A stretch of DNA of 64,000 bases from Bacteroidota bacterium (GTDB lineage Bacteria > Bacteroidota > Bacteroidia > AKYH767-A > 2013-40CM-41-45). The stretch is from contig JADKJP010000006.1 in the NCBI GenBank assembly GCA_016720935.1, positions 124,001 to 188,000 of the forward strand, read 5' to 3'. Position numbers and translations under genes: made by a program. The notes beneath the pieces are model-generated. The model was not told the DNA's origin. It saw nothing but the letters and a program-made list of their open reading frames with translations, and did not search any database. This document shows positions 1-6,932 of the stretch, piece by piece; position 1 is the first letter of the stretch; the number at the start of each line of letters is the position of its first letter.

Positions 1-735
1 TAATACTTCAAGTTCTTTTCCGGCTTGTTTGCTCAATGCATCTTCGGTTTGTTCCAAAAATGCAGGTGAGGAAATATTGAATGCGATGGTTGTAACCCGA
101 TTTCCTGTGCTTAAAAATGTCTGGGCAAATGATAAAGGGAGAAATACAAGGGATTGATTCAGTTGAGGTGAGCCAAATCTGACGATTCCGCAAACAGTAA
201 ATTTACCAGCGGCAGTATTTCCCTGGTATCCCTGACCTAAGAGGATGACGGTGTCATTCACTGAAATTTGTAATCTTTTCGCTAAATCTTCAGCTATTAA
301 TGCGCCTTCTTTGCGATCATTTAAATATGAGCCCTTTACAAGTTTTTCTTTGAGTCCGGTTAAATTGTTTTCTGGTTCCGCCTGTGTACCAACCAGCATA
401 CAGCCTACGGTAGCATTTTCTGAAGATGCTAAAATGAATGATTCAACTCGTGCAACAGAGCTTGTGATATTTTTTACTTTGTTTAGTGTTATTATTTTTT
501 CTTCGGAATATTCAATACTATTCTCAAGTGTTTGTTCATTCCAATATCCTTGTTGATGGATTTGTATATACCCACTGTAAAAACTCACCACATTTTTAAC
601 AAGGTTGTCGAATACACCTTTTTGCAAGGACTTCATAGTTACTGCCAAAAGAACTGCAAACGCAACCGAAGCCATTGTGATTAATGACCTTCGTTTGTTT
701 CTCCAAATATTTCTCCAAATGAATCGAAATATCAT
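1..735 (-). CDS. FtsX-family ABC transporter permease (N-terminal part, cut by window edge)
   Basis: The minus strand is open without a stop from an ATG at 735 to the window edge, giving 245 residues of an unfinished protein. The start has a basic stretch followed by a hydrophobic helix (ITMASVAFAVLLAV). After it comes a soluble region with the look of the MacB/LolC periplasmic core domain: SFYSGYIQIHQQGYW, repeated Val/Ile-rich strands, GCMLVGTQ, and KRLQISVNDTVIL. The ATG overlaps the stop of the upstream LolA-like gene (ATGA), so the two are translationally coupled. This suggests a lipoprotein or efflux export module whose ATPase and second permease half would lie beyond the left edge. The C-terminal FtsX membrane block is not visible. 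Confidence 0.8.
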   Translation of the reverse strand, partial: MIFRFIWRNIWRNKRRSLITMASVAFAVLLAVTMKSLQKGVFDNLVKNVVSFYSGYIQIHQQGYWNEQTLENSIEYSEEKIITLNKVKNITSSVARVESFILASSENATVGCMLVGTQAEPENNLTGLKEKLVKGSYLNDRKEGALIAEDLAKRLQISVNDTVILLGQGYQGNTAAGKFTVCGIVRFGSPQLNQSLVFLPLSFAQTFLSTGNRVTTIAFNISSPAFLEQTEDALSKQAGKELEVL

Positions 736-1496
736 TCTTTTATCCGTTGCATATTTTGACTGGAAAAGAAACTATCTTCAATTGGTTTATCAAATTGCAG
801 AGAATGGTAAATTAGAATTGTCTTGTTCCCTTTTTTGTCTGAAGGGATCATTTCCAGGTAGGATGGAAGCAACCTGCCGCCAAGTACTTTGATATCGCCG
901 GCGATCATAGTATTAACCAAGCCATTCTCTTCATCGTAATATTCCGCTTTCAGGATCAGTTGGTCTTTCTGATCGATCCATAAAATGACTTTTCCCCACA
1001 CAATTGCCGCTTCAGATTTTGGAATCATTTGAATTTTATAGCAGATCCGGTTATCAATCTCTTCGGTGTTGACGATTGATTGATTATAGTCTTCGACAAT
1101 GCTTGCTTCTTTCACCAGATCATCATTTGTAAAATCAGTTCCCATCCAGCTTTGATTCATCATTGATGGAGGAAGCTTGATATTCCGTTCAATGGATGGT
1201 ATCCAGTTCCATACTTCCTTTTTTCGTTTTAAGAAAACAATCCCTTTGTCTTTGGCAGGTTGTGTAATTAGAATCATTGCAAAATCGTTACCCTTGGTCC
1301 ATGATTTCAGCTTCATTTCCCTGGTCCAGCCTGACCTCACGATCTTTATTGTCATCAGGGACTCTGAGCTTTTCCCTTTTGCTTTCGCATCGGCGATCCG
1401 TATGATTTCTTTTGCATCCTGGGCACTAAGTGTCAGAAAACATATGAGTAGTTGAAGTAACGTTAAAGTGGATATGATTCGTTTCATTTTTAACAA
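732..1496 (-). CDS. Outer membrane lipoprotein-sorting protein, LolA-like
   Basis: This 254-residue protein has an N-terminal signal peptide (MKRIISTLTLLQLLICFLTLSAQ). A LolA/LolB-like half-barrel pattern follows: SSESLMTIKIVRSGWTREM, FLKRKKEVWNWIPSIER, and MMNQSWMGTDFTNDDLV. The last two motifs are typical of the COG2834-type family that accompanies MacB/LolCDE-like transporters. The likely role is a periplasmic carrier of a lipidic or lipoprotein cargo handed over by the neighbouring FtsX permease. The stop overlaps the permease start by four bases, supporting one operon. The initiator could be the first ATG (1496) or the Met three codons further in; the signal peptide fits both. The cargo is unknown. 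Confidence 0.8.
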   Translation of the reverse strand: MLKMKRIISTLTLLQLLICFLTLSAQDAKEIIRIADAKAKGKSSESLMTIKIVRSGWTREMKLKSWTKGNDFAMILITQPAKDKGIVFLKRKKEVWNWIPSIERNIKLPPSMMNQSWMGTDFTNDDLVKEASIVEDYNQSIVNTEEIDNRICYKIQMIPKSEAAIVWGKVILWIDQKDQLILKAEYYDEENGLVNTMIAGDIKVLGGRLLPSYLEMIPSDKKGNKTILIYHSLQFDKPIEDSFFSSQNMQRIKE

Positions 1497-1680
1497 TGCA
1501 ATTAATTGAGATTGAAAATTGAATTGCCCTTTGTCTAATAAATTGCTATTCGTTGTTAGCCAAAAAAACGGGGATATTCATATGTTAAAATCACATCATA
1601 AACAGAAAGAACCAGGAACTTGTAATTGGCAAGTTAATTTGAATATATTGAAACAGGAATGATTAAGTTCATGGAAAGCT

Positions 1681-1694
1681 CTGATTGTAATCAG
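1681..1694. promoter_or_regulatory. Putative Crp/Fnr-family operator (CTGATTGTAATCAG)
   Basis: This is a perfect inverted repeat of TGA-N6-TCA geometry with TGAT/ATCA half sites, as in FNR consensus sites. It lies about 80 bp upstream of the phosphoribosyltransferase start. It is centred about 42 bp before the start of transcription implied by the -7 element at 1716-1723, the classical class II activator position. Binding by an FNR-like protein is inference. Confidence 0.45.
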
Positions 1695-1715
1695 AATATT
1701 TCTCCTTTTGAAGTT

Positions 1716-1723
1716 TCATTTTG
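1716..1723 (+). promoter_or_regulatory. Possible -7 element (TCATTTTG) of the phosphoribosyltransferase gene
   Basis: TCATTTTG differs by one base from the Bacteroidota -7 consensus TAnnTTTG. No clear TTTG -33 box sits at the usual distance, as expected for an activator-dependent promoter. Its spacing to the upstream palindrome is the main support. Confidence 0.35.
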
Positions 1724-1773
1724 GACAGGAATTTTGAGAATTGAAATAATAGGGAGTTTGATTAGTAAATCCA

Positions 1774-2400
1774 ATGGTGTATTCAAGCAGAACAGATGCA
1801 GCCAAAAAACTGATCCCGTTTCTCAGTAAATACAGAGATTCGGATGGTGTGGTTGTGGCTCTGCCCAGAGGCGGAGTTCCGATCGGAGCTATAATTGCGA
1901 AGGCCCTGAATCTCCCTCTTGAGCTATTGCTGGTAAAAAAAATCGGTCATCCCGACAATAGTGAACTAGCAATAGGAGCTGTAAGTTTGGATGAGGCTAT
2001 CCTCGAGCAGCATTTTGATATTGAGAAAAATTATTTTAAAACTGAATGTGAAAGAATCAGGAGCAATTTGAAAGAAAAATATTTGCTGTATTCTGCCAAA
2101 TCTGGGATATCAGATTTTACGGGTAAATTGATTATTCTGACAGATGATGGTATTGCCACCGGTTACACAATACGCCTTGCATTGCAAATGCTCAGAAAAA
2201 AGAACCCTTTAAAAGTAATTGTGGCGGTACCTGTCGCTCCTCCTGAAACTATTCAAAGTCTGGAGTCAACAGCGGATGAGGTTATATGCCCTTTGCAGCC
2301 TTCAGGATTTATGAGTATCGGGCAATTCTATGAAGAATTTTCACAGGTGAGCGATGATGAAGTAGTTGAATTAATGAAGGAGAGCAGGAAATTCAATTAA
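1774..2400 (+). CDS. Predicted phosphoribosyltransferase (COG1926 type)
   Basis: This 208-residue type I PRTase-fold protein has the diagnostic N-terminal LPRGGVPIG motif (about residues 29-37). It also has the PRPP-binding loop ILTDDGIATGYT, with the acidic pair at residues 124-125. KKIGHPDNSELAIGAV lies between them. No hood domain identifies a base substrate, so the reaction is unknown. Members of this group are often found in stress or hypoxia regulons in other bacteria (general knowledge). A TGA-N6-TCA palindrome lies upstream. It appears monocistronic, with 190 bp to the next gene. The ATG at 1774 matches the family N-terminus. Confidence 0.8.
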   Translation: MVYSSRTDAAKKLIPFLSKYRDSDGVVVALPRGGVPIGAIIAKALNLPLELLLVKKIGHPDNSELAIGAVSLDEAILEQHFDIEKNYFKTECERIRSNLKEKYLLYSAKSGISDFTGKLIILTDDGIATGYTIRLALQMLRKKNPLKVIVAVPVAPPETIQSLESTADEVICPLQPSGFMSIGQFYEEFSQVSDDEVVELMKESRKFN

Positions 2401-2500
2401 CAATTCAAGTGAACATAGAGGTCTTCCATGGAAGTAAGCAATTCCAGTTCTTTAAATTTAAGGTCAATTTATTTTTATACAAAAATATACTGTTAAATGA

Positions 2501-2516
2501 AATGACAGAAGTCATT
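2501..2516. promoter_or_regulatory. Second Crp/Fnr-type palindrome (AATGACAGAAGTCATT)
   Basis: This is a perfect palindrome with 6-bp arms, a 4-bp spacer and TGA-N6-TCA geometry, lying 74 bp before the start of the gene at 2591. It is the second such site within 830 bp, and both precede small stress-type genes. The half-site TGAC differs from TGAT at the first site. Confidence 0.4.
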
Positions 2517-2590
2517 CTTTTCGAAAATTCATTTCGTTTCTATCTTCTTTATAACAGGTAACTTTATAGTATAATTTAAATACTGAAATC

Positions 2591-3013
2591 ATGAAAAAGG
2601 AACAGGAAAAGCAAATCGGATTGTGGCTTGATCATGCAAAAGCTCATTTTATTGATGTGAGTGCTGAAACTCCTGTAATACAGACAGCTTATTCATCTCT
2701 TAATCCTGGTGAGCGGGAAGATGGTGAACATGGATCAGGAATCAGACTCGGCAATAACCGGTCAACCAACAATGAATACCAGAATCATAGCCGTGAACAA
2801 GAAGCTTACAGAGAGTTCTATAAAGTGCTTTTGAACAGGTTAAAGAATTATGATAGTATTTTTATGTTTGGCTCAGCTGAAGCAAAAGATGAATTGCATA
2901 ATCTGATGAAAACAGATCATCATTTTGACACCAAACAAATCCATATAGAGCCATCAGATCATCTTACGGAAAATCAAATGATAGCCAGGGTGCTGAAGTA
3001 TTTCAAAAATTAG
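2591..3013 (+). CDS. Small protein resembling the bacterial eRF1-like (baeRF) / host-attachment group
   Basis: This 140-residue soluble protein has no signal peptide. The start KQIGLWLDHAKAHFIDV resembles the GIWIDHxxA opening of small bacterial proteins related to the eRF1 N-terminal domain. The C-terminal half (REFYKVLLNRLKNYDSIFMFGSAEAKDELHNLM) matches their helix-strand pattern in which an acid residue follows a glycine turn. The middle (residues 35-65) is polar and probably disordered. The function is not established. In other phyla such proteins are linked to stalled or dormant ribosomes, which would suit the Fnr-like site upstream, but that is inference. Confidence 0.5.
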   Translation: MKKEQEKQIGLWLDHAKAHFIDVSAETPVIQTAYSSLNPGEREDGEHGSGIRLGNNRSTNNEYQNHSREQEAYREFYKVLLNRLKNYDSIFMFGSAEAKDELHNLMKTDHHFDTKQIHIEPSDHLTENQMIARVLKYFKN

Positions 3014-3130
3014 TGTTTGGAATAAAACCGACTGGTTATTCTTAAGCTGTGTCATTTTCAGTTTGGTGATGTGTTGTTGAATTACACAGTAGTATTGAAA
3101 ATTTTATATATTTAATTTTAGAAGTAGTTA

Positions 3131-3712
3131 ATGTCCCGTCCGGCATTTTATATCATCAATGGTATCACCATTTATAGAATTCTGGCAGCGCCTGTATTAA
3201 TCTGGTTGATTTATAGCGGCAATTTAGAATTGTTTAAATGGTTATTGGGCGTTAGTTTTTTTACGGATTTGATTGATGGTTTTCTGGCTCGAAGATTCCA
3301 CGTTGAAAGTGTGATGGGAACCAGACTTGATTCAATCGGTGATGATCTCACTATACTTGCCGGATTTTTTGGCATGTATTTTTTCAAACATACTTTTTTT
3401 ATGGATCAATTGCTGTGGTTTTATTTATTGGGAGGGTTGTTCGTGATCCAAACGATTATGTCATTTATTCGCTATGGAAAAACCACTAGTTTCCATACAG
3501 TACTTGCGAAAATGTCAGCTATTTTGCAGGGTAGTTTTATGCTGTTATTGTTTTTCCTGCCTCAACCGATTTATATTTTGTTCTACGTGACTATTGTCTG
3601 TACAGGATTGGAATTATTGGAAGAGATTGTTCTCACGTACATTTTAAAGGAATGGAGAGCGAATGTGAAGGGGTTGTATTGGGTTGTTCGGGATAAATAT
3701 CTCTACTCCTGA
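3131..3712 (+). CDS. CDP-alcohol phosphatidyltransferase family membrane protein
   Basis: This 193-residue integral membrane enzyme carries the complete family signature D-x2-D-G-x2-A-R-x8-G-x3-D-x3-D as D46, D49, G50, A53, R54, G63, D67 and D71. Hydrophobic helices lie on both sides (ITIYRILAAPVLIWLIYS, LLWFYLLGGLFVIQTIMSFI, SFMLLLFFLPQPIYILFYVTI). Such enzymes move a phosphatidyl group from CDP-diacylglycerol to an alcohol, using a metal held by the aspartates. Which alcohol (glycerol phosphate, inositol phosphate, serine or other) cannot be read from the sequence. It stands alone between unrelated genes. Confidence 0.85.
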   Translation: MSRPAFYIINGITIYRILAAPVLIWLIYSGNLELFKWLLGVSFFTDLIDGFLARRFHVESVMGTRLDSIGDDLTILAGFFGMYFFKHTFFMDQLLWFYLLGGLFVIQTIMSFIRYGKTTSFHTVLAKMSAILQGSFMLLLFFLPQPIYILFYVTIVCTGLELLEEIVLTYILKEWRANVKGLYWVVRDKYLYS

Positions 3713-3889
3713 ATATTTCATATTTGCTATCGGATAATTCCCCAGATTGAGTATTCTTACGCTTTGAATGATATAAACGGGATCCATAACAGAGTCATTG
3801 ATTGCCCTGATTAAAGCCCTGATGGCTCATCTATTTTATCGAAAATGATGTTTTTTGCTAAAATAGAGGCATAAATTTTCGACTTAGAA

Positions 3890-3920
3890 TTTGCTTTTAA
3901 AAGGATTCTTACTACATTTG
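3890..3920 (+). promoter_or_regulatory. Promoter of rplU-rpmA
   Basis: TTTG (3890-3893) and TACATTTG (3913-3920) are separated by 19 bp, a textbook Bacteroidota -33/-7 pair. This is the best promoter match in the window. Transcription should begin near 3927, inside or just before the leader hairpin. Confidence 0.75.
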
Positions 3921-3923
3921 CAT

Positions 3924-3941
3924 CCCTCAAAAAACTGAGGG
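3924..3941 (+). other. Hairpin in the rplU leader
   Basis: CCCTCA and TGAGGG arms enclose a six-base A-rich loop, about 30 bp before the rplU start and close to the predicted transcription start. It could stabilise the transcript 5' end or take part in L21 leader control. The sequence does not decide between these. Confidence 0.35.
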
Positions 3942-3969
3942 GAATCCAAAAACGTTAATTTTCAAGAAA

Positions 3970-4281
3970 ATGTACGCTATTGTAAACATCGCCGGACAGC
4001 AATTCAAGGTTCAGAAAGATCAGACAGTGATCGTTCACCGTCTCGGTGGAGAAGAAGGTAAACAGCTGGAATTCAGCGACGTAGTGCTTGTTGACGACAA
4101 CGGCAAAGTGAAAGTTGGAGCTCCTACCATTAAAGGTGCGAGTGTTTCGGCTAAAATTCTGGGCCATGTTCGCGGAGATAAGGTTATTATCTTCAAGAAA
4201 AAGCGTCGTAAAGGCTACCAGAAATCGACTGGTCACCGTCAGGATTTGACTAAAATCCAGATTGAAAGCATTAAAGCTTAA
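3970..4281 (+). CDS. rplU: 50S ribosomal protein L21
   Basis: This 103-residue protein has the standard L21 start MYAIVNIAGQQFKV. The conserved strand KVGAPTIKGASVSAKIL follows, then the basic tail motif FKKKRRKGYQKSTGHRQDLT, which contacts 23S rRNA. Length and ends match the family. It is the first gene of the usual L21-L27 pair, 62 bp before rpmA. It is expressed from the clear TTTG/TACATTTG promoter and ended by the hairpin after rpmA. Confidence 0.98.
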   Translation: MYAIVNIAGQQFKVQKDQTVIVHRLGGEEGKQLEFSDVVLVDDNGKVKVGAPTIKGASVSAKILGHVRGDKVIIFKKKRRKGYQKSTGHRQDLTKIQIESIKA

Positions 4282-4343
4282 TCAGGACAGCAGAATTGAA
4301 TTTCAAAATCATCATCAGAACACATTAAAATTACAATACTAAA

Positions 4344-4616
4344 ATGGCACACAAAAAAGGGGTCGGAAGTTCGAAAAACGGTCGCGAATCACACAGTAAA
4401 CGCCTTGGTATAAAAATATATGGCGGACAACGCGTTATTGCCGGTAACATTATCGTTCGTCAGCGTGGTACCCGTCATTTCCCGGGTGAAAATGTTGGTA
4501 TCGGAAAAGATCATACTCTTTTTGCTTTGATAGACGGTACTGTTGTTTTCAGAAAAAAATTGAATGCAAAGAGCTTCGTTTCTGTTGCTCCTGCAACGGA
4601 TCGCGCTGAAGCATAA
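4344..4616 (+). CDS. rpmA: 50S ribosomal protein L27
   Basis: This 90-residue protein starts MAHKKGVGSSKNGRES, the flexible N-terminal tail that reaches the peptidyl transferase centre. RLGIKIYGGQ and the IIVRQRGTRHFPG core follow. There is no Firmicutes-type cleavable N-terminal extension. It is co-transcribed with rplU, and a strong hairpin-T-tract terminator lies 26 bp after the stop. Confidence 0.98.
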   Translation: MAHKKGVGSSKNGRESHSKRLGIKIYGGQRVIAGNIIVRQRGTRHFPGENVGIGKDHTLFALIDGTVVFRKKLNAKSFVSVAPATDRAEA

Positions 4617-4642
4617 TTGCCTCAAACGGTTTAGAGTTTAAC

Positions 4643-4677
4643 AAAAAGCCTTCTCATCGAGAAGGCTTTTTGTTTTT
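4643..4677 (+). terminator. Rho-independent terminator of rplU-rpmA
   Basis: A 12-13 bp stem (AAAAAGCCTTCTC with GAGAAGGCTTTTT) has a minimal loop and is followed by a T-rich run. The A/T flanks make it potentially bidirectional, so it may also serve the minus-strand gene ending at 4742. Confidence 0.9.
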
Positions 4678-4741
4678 GTATTCAGAATGATGATGAATTG
4701 AATCTTCTAAAATCGATTTTTTCCTGGAATATTTTTTCTGA

Positions 4742-5149
4742 TTATTTTCCTGAATTTTTAAGATAAGCTCTCCAGGGCTTCCAGTAATATTCCATCCATC
4801 CCTTTGTAATTCCCTGAATATGGTTTGCCGGTACACCTGTGTGAGTCATAATGATCAAGGCATCCTTCCCATCCTGATCAAATTGTAAAACCAAAACAGA
4901 AGGAACTTTCAAGTCTTCCCAATCCGCAGCCTGCCAGCTTTGAACAATCAGTTTGCCTTTCACAAGCAGCAGATTTTTTCCTGAGATGTAGCCATCCCAT
5001 GCACTGAATGCAGTACCTGCTTTTTCTGAAATTTTTGCTTTTCCGCCACCGGTTAATAAGCTGTGTTCTTTTGAATTAAGATACATGGAGTACAATTGCT
5101 CTGCAATTTGATTCTTGAAGCGAACCGTTTGAATGATAGCCTTTGCCAT
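4742..5149 (-). CDS. AHSA1/SRPBCC-like domain protein
   Basis: This 135-residue single-domain protein has an Aha1-C / START-like pattern: AIIQTVRFKN at the start, then TGGGKAKISEKAGTAFSAWDGYISGKNLLL. VQSWQAADWE, LVLQFDQDGKDALIIMTHTGVP and a C-terminal GWMEYYWKPWRAYL helix complete it. These are hallmarks of the activator of Hsp90 ATPase homologue 1-like family, whose bacterial members have unknown ligands. I chose the ATG at 5149. The open frame continues 18 codons upstream, but that extension is not family-like. Confidence 0.8.
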   Translation of the reverse strand: MAKAIIQTVRFKNQIAEQLYSMYLNSKEHSLLTGGGKAKISEKAGTAFSAWDGYISGKNLLLVKGKLIVQSWQAADWEDLKVPSVLVLQFDQDGKDALIIMTHTGVPANHIQGITKGWMEYYWKPWRAYLKNSGK

Positions 5150-5314
5150 GTTGTAATGATTGAATGAAATAGATACTGGCACTTGTAGAATGAAGCAGAT
5201 CAAAATATGAATATTTCAGAATCTGAAATTAAGCATCCATGATTGCATTTTACCTCAGGTAAATTTAGTTAATTTTACATTCAATATAATCAGTATTTCA
5301 ATCCAGAAAATAAA

Positions 5315-5404
5315 CACTCACACCCACACCCACACCCACACCCACACTCACACTCACACTCACACTCACACTCACACTCACACCCACACTCACACTCACA
5401 CTCC
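5315..5404. repeat. Hexanucleotide microsatellite (CACYCA)14, G-quadruplex-capable
   Basis: There are fourteen perfect CACYCA units from 5315 to 5398 (nine CACTCA and five CACCCA) plus a decayed fifteenth, ending two bases before the TTG start of the regulator gene. Units 2-5 are CACCCA, so the minus strand carries four GGG runs with 3-base loops (5323-5343), a canonical G-quadruplex motif. In the regulator's frame the repeat reads Thr-Leu/Thr-Pro, with a TAA at 5311 and no start codon inside. It is therefore untranslated leader. Confidence 0.9.
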
Positions 5405-5406
5405 TC

Positions 5407-6096
5407 TTGAACCGTATCGATCGTCTCTTCGGAATCCTGACACTGCTTCAATCGCGCAGATTTACAAAAGCGGAATTGATCTCTGAAAAATTTGGAATCA
5501 GTATTCGTACAGTATACCGTGATGTAAAAGCGATTGCCGAATCGGGTATACCTGTTAGCTTTGAAGCAACCAAAGGATATTTTATTATTCATGGATATTT
5601 TCTCCCTCCAGTCTCTTTTAGTTCTGAAGAAGCCAATTCATTACTGCTGATGGAAGCAATTGCTTTGGGATTTGCGGATAAGTCAATTCAGAAACATTAT
5701 GCATCCGCTCTAAACAAGGTAAAAGCGGTCTTGCATTCCGGGCAAAAGGAAAAAGTTGAAAAGCTAAGCAGGACAATGCGAATTCAGATCCCGGATTGTT
5801 TCAATAATGGATTTGAATATTTGAGTCCGATTCAGAATTCAATCATCTCCGGAACTAAACTTTCCATAAAATATAAAAATGCGAAGGAAGAGGTAAGCAA
5901 GAGATTGGTAGAACCGATTGGATTGGTTTTTTATGCGATGAGCTGGCACCTTATTGCCTGGTGTCATAAGACCGGGGAATACAGAGATTTTAAAGTCAAG
6001 AGGATAGTTGATCTGCAAGATACAAGGGAACAATTCAGTATTTCCAAACACATGGATCTGAATGATTACATGAAAAAACTTCCGGTTGATTATTAA
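5407..6096 (+). CDS. YafY-type HTH/WYL-domain transcriptional regulator
   Basis: This 229-residue protein has an HTH_11 DNA-binding domain (residues 1-60; RLFGILTLLQSRRFTKAELI, then SIRTVYRDVKAI). A WYL ligand-sensing domain sits at about 135-215 (LSIKYKNAKEE, VEPIGLVFYAMSWHLIAWC, YRDFKVKRI). MNRIDRLF is the usual family N-terminus, so the start must be the TTG at 5407. Upstream the frame is only repeat, without a start and closed by TAA at 5311. It is followed by a DinB-like gene, a common pairing in which the regulator controls its neighbour. The repeat touching the start codon is unusual (see findings). Confidence 0.88.
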   Translation: MNRIDRLFGILTLLQSRRFTKAELISEKFGISIRTVYRDVKAIAESGIPVSFEATKGYFIIHGYFLPPVSFSSEEANSLLLMEAIALGFADKSIQKHYASALNKVKAVLHSGQKEKVEKLSRTMRIQIPDCFNNGFEYLSPIQNSIISGTKLSIKYKNAKEEVSKRLVEPIGLVFYAMSWHLIAWCHKTGEYRDFKVKRIVDLQDTREQFSISKHMDLNDYMKKLPVDY

Positions 6097-6142
6097 TAAT
6101 ATTTGAAAATTATTTTCATTCCGAAAACAGACTGCCATAGGG

Positions 6143-6170
6143 TTGTCAGTCGCTGTCATTTACTTTGTCA
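6143..6170 (+). promoter_or_regulatory. Candidate operator and promoter of the DinB-like gene (three TGTCA repeats)
   Basis: TGTCA occurs at 6144-6148, 6154-6158 and 6166-6170, at about one helical turn, around a TTACTTTG that resembles a -7 element. This lies directly before the DinB-like ATG at 6181. It could be the binding site of the upstream WYL regulator. The short distance to the start would give a very short leader. Confidence 0.3.
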
Positions 6171-6180
6171 AAAAAAGAAA

Positions 6181-6678
6181 ATGAAAATTCTGGAAATGTT
6201 ATTAAAGGAAATGAATCAGGAAGCTGAAACTACGCAAAAGATGCTCAAGCAAATTCCTGATGACAAGTACGATTGGAGGCCACATACCAAAAGTATGACC
6301 ATCCGGCAATTAGCCACACATATTGCTGAGCTTCCAACCTGGGTTAAAATGATTCTGACAAGCCCTGAACTTGATTTTGCATCTAATCCATATCATCCGG
6401 TTGTGATCAATTCAACTGCAGAGTTGCTGACCTATGCTCAGAAATGTCTGGAAGAAGGGACAACAAGTTTGGCCGCAGCCAAAGAAAGTCAGCTGGATGA
6501 TACCTGGGCTCTGCGAGAGGGTGATATCATTTATCAGAAAACTTCCAAGGCTGAATTTATTAGAATAACCTTTTCTCAGATAGTACATCACCGGGCACAA
6601 ATGGGAGTTTATCTTCGCCTATTGGACATTCCAATCCCGGGGAGTTACGGTCCAAGTGCTGACGAACAGGGCTTCTGA
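6181..6678 (+). CDS. DinB family protein
   Basis: This 165-residue four-helix-bundle protein has the DinB/YfiT pattern. MLLKEMNQEAETTQKMLKQIPDDKYDWRPHTKSMTIRQLATHI carries the first metal-ligand His in LATHIAEL. The other two are the adjacent His pair in IVHHRAQMGVYLRLLDIPIP near the C-terminus. The family includes metal-dependent thiol transferases and many proteins of unknown activity. I take the ATG at 6181; the open frame reaches 6103, but the extra residues are unlike the family. It forms a pair with the WYL regulator 84 bp upstream and is followed by a terminator hairpin. Confidence 0.85.
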   Translation: MKILEMLLKEMNQEAETTQKMLKQIPDDKYDWRPHTKSMTIRQLATHIAELPTWVKMILTSPELDFASNPYHPVVINSTAELLTYAQKCLEEGTTSLAAAKESQLDDTWALREGDIIYQKTSKAEFIRITFSQIVHHRAQMGVYLRLLDIPIPGSYGPSADEQGF

Positions 6679-6702
6679 TAAATTCTAAAAAACTGCATTT
6701 TT

Positions 6703-6748
6703 ACTCTTCTAAAGCCGCAAAATTTGCCTGGTTTTAGGAGAGTTTTTT
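6703..6748 (+). terminator. Rho-independent terminator after the DinB-like gene
   Basis: ACTCTTCTAAA pairs with TTTAGGAGAGT (one G-T), with a secondary GCAAA/TTTGC stem in the loop, followed by six T. Confidence 0.7.
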
Positions 6749-6932
6749 GTTTTTAAGCCTTTTCTGTTGAACCCTGGAAATTCCCCGGTTTTCTGCTCCC
6801 CTTTGAGTAATTTCAATCCTTACTTTTTACCCTTCACACTGTTTTTTATACGTTTCAGTTATAGCACTCTATGTGTAACCGGTTTTTGGGTTTATTTTGT
6901 GCTTAAATTCAAGCTTAATTTGTTTTAGGTCT

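Noticed and set aside
5290..5592. Minus-strand open frame rich in Glu-Cys/Gly-Cys repeats
   Set aside because: It is a shadow of the CACYCA repeat and the start of the WYL regulator. The ECEC pattern is only the repeat read backwards; no family matches.
6897..6932. N-terminal extension of the TonB-dependent receptor from a TTG at 6897
   Set aside because: The signal peptide starts cleanly at the ATG 6933; the extension would place extra residues before it.
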